From Alphaproteobacteria bacterium UBA7371 (GTDB lineage: Bacteria; Pseudomonadota; Alphaproteobacteria; UBA8317): 11,099 bases of DNA. The number at the start of each line of letters is the position of its first letter. The first letter of the stretch is position 1. The notes below the pieces were generated by a model. That model did no database searches. It was not told the origin of the DNA and saw nothing but the letters and a program-made list of their open reading frames with translations. The stretch covers positions 1-11,099 of the forward strand of contig DKOD01000163.1 of NCBI GenBank assembly GCA_002469865.1, in the 5' to 3' direction. Made by a program: the position numbers and the translations under genes. Positions 5,524 to 11,099 of the stretch are shown piece after piece.

Positions 5524-8500
5524 ATGAACAACACGCTGATCGTCATCATCACCCTGGCAAGCTACCTGGCCATGCTGATGCTGATTGCACGCTGGTTTGA
5601 AAACAGACAGGGACCCTCACGGCCCTGGAGTCAAAATCTTGTCTACATGCTGGGGCTAGCAGTCTATTGCACCTCCTGGACATTGCTTGGCAGCATTGGT
5701 CTGGCAGCTTCTGCCGGATGGGCATTTTTGCCAATCTATGTGGGCCCCATCCTTGTGTTCTTGCTCGCAAAGCCCTTTTTGCGCCGTTACTTGGAATTGG
5801 CATCGGACAATAATGTCACCTCTTTGGCAGATTTCCTGGCAAGCCGATTTGGCCGAAGCAGAACAATTTCCCTTCTTGTGACCTTGGCGGTGACCTTTGT
5901 TTCGGTTCCCTACCTGGCGCTCCAAGTCAAAGCGATTGACGACACCACTGCCCTAATGGCCGGTTCGGCGGATTTGGGCCAATGGATTTCCCTGCCCGTG
6001 CTCTTTGTGATGGCTTTATTTGCCACGTCATTCATTGGCCGCGATGGCGCTGTGTCGGCGAGGTCTAAGGGTCTGTTGATTACCGTTGCGGTGGAATCTG
6101 GTCTTAAGCTGCTTGCGGCCCTGATTGTGGGCGTTGGTATTGTTTATTTTATGAATGACGGAGCGGTGTGGCAGGCGCCTCAATGGGAGGTGATGACGCG
6201 GGCCACGCCGCCCTTGGTTGATCTTGCCATCATCGCCATTTTGGCGGCAGCCGCGGCCCTGTGCCTGCCTAGGCAGTTTCACATGATGGTGCTGGAGCAT
6301 CCCGGTGGCAAAAGCCTGCCCATAGCCCGTTGGATGTTTCCCATGTATTTGTTGCTCATCAATTTGTTTGTTTTGCCCGTGGCCATTATTGGCAACCAGC
6401 AATTTGGCGGGTCGATATCCCCAGACATGTATTTGTTGGCCATCCCTGCATCGCAAGGCTATGAATTTCTGGCTTTGCTGGCTTTGTTGGGGGGGTTTTC
6501 CGCAGCAACAGCCATGGTGTTGGTCACCAGTTTCGCTCTTTCCACCATGATCACCAACGAAATTCTTATTCCCGCAGTGCTCAGGTTTGGCAAGGTTTCC
6601 AACATCAGCAAATTCGATGCGCGAAAGGTTGTTTTGTTCAGGCGTTTGGCTGTGGTGATGATCCTCATTGCTGCCTATGGCGCCTATCAGGGCTTGGCCC
6701 AAGATCGTGCGCTGGCACAGATTGGCTTGGTAAGTTTTGCGGGCATTGCCCATTTTGCGCCGGCCTTGGTGTTGGGCATCATTTGGCGCGATGCCAGCAG
6801 CAATGGCGTGATCCTTGGCTTGCTGGCAGGCCTTGGCTCCTGGGTGTTGTTGGTCATGCTGCCGGAACTTGGCTTTGTGGATACTTCCGGGGGGATCATT
6901 GCCACGCTGCGCGAAGAGGTTTTTCTCATCACGCCAGGATATGGGACCCTTGCGCAGGCATCCCTATTTAGCCTGACCTTAAATGTTTTGGTGACCATAG
7001 GCGCGTCATTTTTGATGGCGGCAAGCCATGAAGAGCACCTACAGGCCACGCGGTTTTTGAACCCATTGCGGGAATCGCAGCGCAACCTTGAGCGGCTTGT
7101 TGATGATGGGCGGGTGTTGGTTCGGGTTGGAGATCTTCGCCAATTGCTTGAGCCATATTTGGGGGAGGAGCACACAGCCCGTGAATTTGCTGAGCTTGCC
7201 AAACGGGGTGGTTACAATATCGACGACGATGGCCAAGCTCCAATTAAGCTTATTAGGGATTGTGAGTTTCTGTTGTCAGGCATTTTGGGCCGTGCCAGTG
7301 CCCGTTTGGTCATGGCCATGAGCTTGGAACGTCGGCGTTTGGATGTGGACAACATCCTTGCGCTTTTGGACGATGCCAGCGAGGCGATACAATATTCCCG
7401 TGCGGTGCTGGAAGCTGCGATCGAAAATCTGGTGCAGGGCGTGGGTGTGTTTGATGAGGAATTAAAGCTGATATGTCGGAATGAGCGCTTTCATGACCTT
7501 CTCCTACTGCCGCCACATTTGACCAAAATGGGCACCAACCTCGAGGATATCCTGCGCCATATCGCCAGAAGGGGTGAGTTTGGGCCTGGCGATGTGGATG
7601 ATATCGTCAACCAGCGCCTGGATGCCTATCGACGCATGGAAGATGATGTGTACATTCGCGAGCGGCCCGATGGCACGGTGCTTGAAATCCTCACCCGACC
7701 AATTCCTGGCCTTGGGGTTGTGGCAAGCTATCATGACATCACCGAGAAGGTGCGGGCGGAACGCACCTTAAAACTGACCAACGCCATCTTGGAAAAGAAG
7801 GTGCTCGAACGGACCCAAGAATTGCAGGCTACCAACGCAGCCCTAAGGGCTGCCCAACGGGAAGCCGAACGCGCCAACCGTTCCAAAACCAGGTTCTTCG
7901 CTGCGGCAAGCCACGACCTTCTGCAGCCCCTCAATGCTGCCAGGCTCTTTGTGTCCAGCCTTGCGGACCGGGAGCGTGGGGATGAAGATAAGGAATTGAT
8001 GCAGCGGGCCGAAGCATCACTAGCTGCTGTTGATGACCTGCTTAATACGTTGTTGGACATCACCAGACTTGATGCTGGCGTTATGCCCATCAACCTTAGG
8101 GAGGTTGCCTTAGACGAAGTCTTGGAACCACTGGCAGCCGAGTTTCGTGCCCTGGCAGAGCGAAAGAAACTCAAACTTACCTATGTGCCCACGTCACTTA
8201 TGGTCAGAACCGACCCCAAACTTCTGCGCAGGGTTGTTGCGAATTTTTTGGCAAATGCGGTGCGCTACACAGAAGATGGACGCATCCTTTTGGGTTGCCG
8301 CCGGCAACAAGGGCGGGTTGTGCTGCAAGTTGGTGACACCGGCATCGGCATCGCGCCCAACCGCGTTTCTGAGGTGTTCATGGAATTCAAGCGCTTGGAA
8401 TCAGCAGAAAAACTGGCCCATGGGCAAGGTCTCGGGCTAGCCATTGTGCAGCGTATTGCCAACAGCCTAAATCACGAACTGAAACTCGCGTCGATTCCAG

Positions 8501-8964
8501 GCAGGGGCACCATGATGTCCATCTTGCTGCCCATGGTGGAAAAGACCATAGCCCCGGCGCCTGCCATGGACTTAGGCCGCATGTCGGGGCCAGGTCGTAG
8601 CCTAAAGAACCTGCCGCTTATTTTCATCGATGATGAGCCTGATATCAGGAAGGCCTTGTCGGGCTTGTTGGAGCGTTGGGGGGTGAAGGTGCAAGTCTGT
8701 GCAACCCCGCAAGAGGTCTTAAGCCTGTTCAGAAATGGAAAGGGAACCCCCTTGTTGGTGGCGGACTTTTTCCTCTCAGACCCAATGGATGGTTTGCAAT
8801 TAATCGCGGCATGTCGCGCTGAAATGCCAGCATTGAAGGCCTTGTTGATCACGGCGCACCGAGATGACGATGTGATGCAACGGGCACAAGATCTTCACGT
8901 AACCGTGATCCATAAACCCGTTAGACCTGCAGCATTGCGCGCGGCTTTAAGCCATGTGGCATGA
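5524..8964 (+). CDS. SLC5-domain hybrid sensor histidine kinase, CrbS/MxtR-like
   Basis: Membrane sensor kinase of 1146 residues. Residues 1 to about 495 form a multi-helix sodium:solute symporter-like (SLC5) domain, with YCTSWTLLGSIG in the first third and SAATAMVLVTSFALST at 326-341. A soluble linker (about 500-615) may be the STAC domain, then PAS (about 627-740) and a coiled coil (about 743-786). The histidine box FFAAASHDLLQPLN has phosphoacceptor H797. The ATPase domain has N911, DTGIGIAP (D938) and GQGLGLAI (967-974). A C-terminal receiver has D1036/D1037, phosphoacceptor D1081, T1110 and K1131. Nothing needed for phosphorelay is missing. This order matches CrbS/MxtR; CbrA is similar but lacks the receiver. 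The ATG at 5524 is chosen for its GGGGA ribosome site and because the first membrane helix starts there; the 35-residue GTG extension looks non-coding. It is convergent with the response regulator gene and divergent from the transporter. Confidence 0.93.
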   Translation: MNNTLIVIITLASYLAMLMLIARWFENRQGPSRPWSQNLVYMLGLAVYCTSWTLLGSIGLAASAGWAFLPIYVGPILVFLLAKPFLRRYLELASDNNVTSLADFLASRFGRSRTISLLVTLAVTFVSVPYLALQVKAIDDTTALMAGSADLGQWISLPVLFVMALFATSFIGRDGAVSARSKGLLITVAVESGLKLLAALIVGVGIVYFMNDGAVWQAPQWEVMTRATPPLVDLAIIAILAAAAALCLPRQFHMMVLEHPGGKSLPIARWMFPMYLLLINLFVLPVAIIGNQQFGGSISPDMYLLAIPASQGYEFLALLALLGGFSAATAMVLVTSFALSTMITNEILIPAVLRFGKVSNISKFDARKVVLFRRLAVVMILIAAYGAYQGLAQDRALAQIGLVSFAGIAHFAPALVLGIIWRDASSNGVILGLLAGLGSWVLLVMLPELGFVDTSGGIIATLREEVFLITPGYGTLAQASLFSLTLNVLVTIGASFLMAASHEEHLQATRFLNPLRESQRNLERLVDDGRVLVRVGDLRQLLEPYLGEEHTAREFAELAKRGGYNIDDDGQAPIKLIRDCEFLLSGILGRASARLVMAMSLERRRLDVDNILALLDDASEAIQYSRAVLEAAIENLVQGVGVFDEELKLICRNERFHDLLLLPPHLTKMGTNLEDILRHIARRGEFGPGDVDDIVNQRLDAYRRMEDDVYIRERPDGTVLEILTRPIPGLGVVASYHDITEKVRAERTLKLTNAILEKKVLERTQELQATNAALRAAQREAERANRSKTRFFAAASHDLLQPLNAARLFVSSLADRERGDEDKELMQRAEASLAAVDDLLNTLLDITRLDAGVMPINLREVALDEVLEPLAAEFRALAERKKLKLTYVPTSLMVRTDPKLLRRVVANFLANAVRYTEDGRILLGCRRQQGRVVLQVGDTGIGIAPNRVSEVFMEFKRLESAEKLAHGQGLGLAIVQRIANSLNHELKLASIPGRGTMMSILLPMVEKTIAPAPAMDLGRMSGPGRSLKNLPLIFIDDEPDIRKALSGLLERWGVKVQVCATPQEVLSLFRNGKGTPLLVADFFLSDPMDGLQLIAACRAEMPALKALLITAHRDDDVMQRAQDLHVTVIHKPVRPAALRAALSHVA

Positions 8965-9002
8965 ATGATGGGGATAGCCCCAGGTCAGTCGTCAAAAACT
9001 TT

Positions 9003-9680
9003 TTAAGGGGTAATGACGGCTTCGCGTGCTTCATCGGATGATTTGTCTTCCACAGCCAAACGGCCTGCCACGATAACCGCTTGGGTTCTGCTGTTCACGT
9101 TAAGTTTTTGCAAGATTGCTGACACATGGGCCTTCACGGTCGCCTCGGAAATACCCAATTCATAGGCAATTTGCTTATTGAGCTTGCCTTCGGTGAGGAA
9201 GGTGAGCACCCGCACCTGTTGTGGGGTTAATGAAGCCATGCGACGTCCGAGATCATCTTCTTCTATATGGCTGCCTTCCTCCAGGGTGGCGGGGAAAGAT
9301 GTTTCGCCATCAAGAACCATGGAAATAGCTGTTTTGATCTCTTTGAGCCCAGTGGATTTGGGAATATAGCCCGATGCACCAAATCGTGCCGCAGACATGA
9401 TCACACTGTCATCTTCAATGGCCGAAACGATGATGACGGGGATTTGTGGTTGTTCAGCCCTGAGATACACAAGCCCTGCAAAACCCTTCATGCCCGGCAT
9501 GTTCAAATCAAGAACCACCAATTCGGCATCTGGGTGCCTTTTGACCGCGTCATGCGCGTCGTCAAAGCCTTGGGCCTCAATGATGCGAATTTTGCTGTCC
9601 AAGGCTGCAATGGATTGTGCCAGTGCGACACGGAATAATGGATGGTCGTCGGCCACAATAATGACGCGTCCCTGTGCCAT
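9003..9680 (-). CDS. NarL/LuxR-family response regulator, CrbR/ErdR-like
   Basis: Two-component DNA-binding regulator, 225 residues. The receiver carries the acidic pair D11/D12, phosphoacceptor D58 in VLDLNMPG, S86 and K108. The C-terminal LuxR-type helix-turn-helix covers about 151-203 (LTPQQVRVLTFLTEGKLNKQ, then ISEATVKAHVSAILQKLNV). It should be phosphorylated by, or compete with the receiver of, the kinase encoded next door, then bind promoters as a dimer. The frame is open back to 9761, but the ATG at 9678-9680 is chosen because a very strong GGGAGGAG site precedes it and the conserved receiver begins at once; the 27-residue extension is hydrophobic and unlike the family. The gene ends 38 bases from the kinase stop, in convergent orientation. 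Domain calls are firm; pairing with the kinase is inferred from proximity and the known CrbS/CrbR pairing. Confidence 0.93.
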   Translation of the reverse strand: MAQGRVIIVADDHPLFRVALAQSIAALDSKIRIIEAQGFDDAHDAVKRHPDAELVVLDLNMPGMKGFAGLVYLRAEQPQIPVIIVSAIEDDSVIMSAARFGASGYIPKSTGLKEIKTAISMVLDGETSFPATLEEGSHIEEDDLGRRMASLTPQQVRVLTFLTEGKLNKQIAYELGISEATVKAHVSAILQKLNVNSRTQAVIVAGRLAVEDKSSDEAREAVITP

Positions 9681-9764
9681 GTCTCCTCCCTCATAGTTTT
9701 TTTGTTTGTTGGGGTTTAGGATAACAACAAAGAGAATGAACACCAACTGCTCATGGAGCATATT
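9681..9764. promoter_or_regulatory. Divergent promoter region between response regulator and aminopeptidase
   Basis: These 84 bases separate two head-to-head genes and must hold both start regions. For the regulator, TTGGTG (9746-9741, minus) and TATCCT (9723-9718, minus) are 17 bases apart, matching consensus at three and four of six positions, with a leader of about 30 bases. For the aminopeptidase, TTGGGG (9709-9714) and GAGAAT (9732-9737), also 17 apart, are a weaker pair that overlaps the first, so the two polymerases could compete. A GGAG ribosome site (9755-9758) lies six bases before the aminopeptidase ATG. Confidence 0.4.
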
Positions 9765-11099
9765 ATGTCGATTGCCAACGGAGATGGCCTCTGGGCTGAC
9801 TGCTTATTGCCCCTGAAAGAGGGCACCGCCTGGCGGGTTCGGGAAATCACTTCAAACGATGATTGGGGGCAAGGTTTGCAGGAGCATGAGTTGGCCCGCC
9901 TCAAAGCACAGAAATTTTGTGGAAAAACTTTTGATTTTGGGGTGTTAGAGGCCAGCCAGGAAATTTTGTTGGTTGTCGATCCCGACCAAATTCGTGCTGG
10001 TTGGGGGGTCTTGGCCCAGAAATTAGGGCCCATTGGTTTGGCCATAGATCCCCAAGATGTGGGCTTCATCCAACGGGCCGTGGGGTTCTGTTCTGGGGTG
10101 CGTCAATTTGACGAGACGAGCCCGTATCTTGTGGCCGATACCGAGTTGGCGCCAGAGCAAAAAGTCATTCTTCAGTCCTTCCTTTCGGGCATCAAACTCA
10201 TTGAAGCCCCCACATCATTGCTGGGTGTGGAGGGTTTGATGTGCGCAGGACGTCTGTTGGGGGATCTGCATAACGCAATTGTTGAAATCATCGCGGTTGA
10301 TGAGTTGCAGGATCAATATCCTGCCATCCATGCGGTGGGTCGTGCCGCCGAAGAAGCCCCGCGCCTATTGCATCTTGCCTGGGGTGCCAAGGATCATCCG
10401 CGTCTTTGCCTGGTGGGAAAGGGCGTGGTGTTTGATAGCGGCGGCCTAAACCTTAAGCCTGGAGGTTCCATGGCCTTGATGCGTAAGGATATGGGTGGGG
10501 CTGCCTTTGTGCTGGCCCTGGCGTCGGCCATCATGGCAAGGAAATTGCCTGTCCGGTTAGAGGTTTATGTGCCGGCGGTGGAAAATGCCATTGGCCCTGG
10601 AGCCTTGAGGCCTGGGGACATCATGGCCACCAGGGCCGGGCTTGAGGTGGAAATTGGCAATACCGATGCCGAGGGGCGTCTTATTCTGGCCGATGCGCTT
10701 GCCCTGGCCACTGAGCAAGAGTTGGATTTGTTGATCGATGTCGCCACCCTCACGGGCGCAGCCAGGGTCGCCATGGGCTTTGACCTTACCCCCTACATGT
10801 CCCGTGACACCGAAACCCGAAATGCATTGTTGCAGGTTGCCGAGGGGGTCAATGACCCCCTTTGGCCGCTGCCACTTTGGGAAGATTATGGCCGCAAATT
10901 GCGCACACCCTTTGCGGACCTCAATAATGTTGGTGATGACGGTGCCGGTGGCGCCATTATTGCGGCATGTTTCTTGTCCCGCTTTTGTGGGGCGGCCGAT
11001 GATTGGCTGCATCTTGATTTGGCTGCCTGGGACCATGGTGACCGGCCGGGCAGGCGCAAAGGTGGTGCCATGGCTGGATGGTTCTCCCTGCTCTCCTAT
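9765..11099 (+). CDS. M17 leucyl aminopeptidase family protein (3' end cut by window edge)
   Basis: Cytoplasmic two-metal exopeptidase that removes N-terminal residues from peptides. The frame is open for 445 codons from the ATG at 9765 to the last base, with no stop inside the window. The metal ligands and catalytic residues match E. coli PepA in type and spacing: K219 and D224 in VGKGVVFDSGG, K231, D242 in RKDMGG, and D301, E303 and R305 in the NTDAEGR signature. The N-terminal region is weakly conserved, as usual for this shorter M17 group. The last residues (RRKGGAMAGWFSLLSY) match the family C-terminus, so probably few codons are missing. GGAG lies six bases before the ATG. It is divergent from the response regulator gene. 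Its link to the sensor-transporter module is unproven; it may be a housekeeping neighbour. Confidence 0.92.
   Translation, partial: MSIANGDGLWADCLLPLKEGTAWRVREITSNDDWGQGLQEHELARLKAQKFCGKTFDFGVLEASQEILLVVDPDQIRAGWGVLAQKLGPIGLAIDPQDVGFIQRAVGFCSGVRQFDETSPYLVADTELAPEQKVILQSFLSGIKLIEAPTSLLGVEGLMCAGRLLGDLHNAIVEIIAVDELQDQYPAIHAVGRAAEEAPRLLHLAWGAKDHPRLCLVGKGVVFDSGGLNLKPGGSMALMRKDMGGAAFVLALASAIMARKLPVRLEVYVPAVENAIGPGALRPGDIMATRAGLEVEIGNTDAEGRLILADALALATEQELDLLIDVATLTGAARVAMGFDLTPYMSRDTETRNALLQVAEGVNDPLWPLPLWEDYGRKLRTPFADLNNVGDDGAGGAIIAACFLSRFCGAADDWLHLDLAAWDHGDRPGRRKGGAMAGWFSLLSY

Noticed and set aside
6028..6753. Long antisense open frame (241 codons) inside the kinase gene
   Set aside because: It lies opposite well-conserved SLC5 helices, is very rich in His, Gln and Asn as expected from the reverse complement of hydrophobic codons, and resembles no family.
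8965..9004. Possible bidirectional terminator between kinase and regulator genes (TGGGG ATAG CCCCA at 8969-8982; A5-C-T5 at 8994-9004)
   Set aside because: The stem has only five pairs and no T-tract follows it directly in either direction. The A/T run overlaps the regulator stop but does not sit next to a stem. It is too weak to call.
9681..9761. 27-residue N-terminal extension of the response regulator
   Set aside because: It would remove the whole intergenic region. The ATG at 9678-9680 has a much stronger ribosome site and starts directly at the receiver domain.
10557..11036. Antisense open frame of 159 codons inside the aminopeptidase gene
   Set aside because: The plus strand encodes the conserved M17 catalytic core over the same bases; the antisense frame is a shadow.

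Overview
The window reads as a piece of a Gram-negative, probably alphaproteobacterial chromosome with moderate GC. The basis is a Tat-exported binding protein feeding a LIV-type ABC transporter, a transporter-domain hybrid histidine kinase of the CrbS/MxtR architecture, and an M17 aminopeptidase. A marine Rhodospirillales-like host is a guess from general protein style and cannot be proven from this sequence. There are no RNA genes, insertion sequences, CRISPR arrays or phage genes, and coding density is very high.

Positions 4-5248 (minus strand) hold a complete five-gene transporter operon of the HAAT/LIV family, transcribed right to left: Tat-exported solute-binding protein, LivH and LivM permeases, LivG and LivF ATPases. 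The four membrane/ATPase genes are packed 2-12 bases apart, with ribosome binding sites embedded in the preceding gene. The binding-protein gene is set apart by a strong intrinsic terminator that pairs fully only in the minus-strand RNA. It probably works as an attenuator, giving more binding protein than membrane components. The substrate is not readable from sequence; an amino acid, urea/short amide or small carboxylate are all possible.

Positions 5249-5523 are a 275-base divergent control region between the transporter and the sensor kinase. It carries a credible sigma70-type promoter for the transporter, a perfect 12-base palindrome placed about where a class II activator would bind, a near-palindrome inside the promoter spacer, and a cluster of overlapping TTGG/CCAA palindromes on the kinase side.

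Positions 5524-8964 (plus) encode a hybrid sensor kinase of 1146 residues: an SLC5 (sodium:solute symporter-like) membrane domain, a linker possibly equal to the STAC domain, PAS, coiled coil, HisKA/HATPase and receiver. Positions 9003-9680 (minus, convergent) encode a NarL/LuxR-type response regulator. Together they match the CrbS/CrbR (MxtR/ErdR) type of two-component system, which in other proteobacteria controls acetyl-CoA synthetase and acetate use. The inference is that the pair controls uptake through the neighbouring ABC transporter, making a sense-and-import module.

Positions 9765-11099 (plus) hold an M17 leucyl-aminopeptidase-like gene, divergent from the response regulator and running off the right edge probably just short of its stop. 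All metal ligands and catalytic residues are present.
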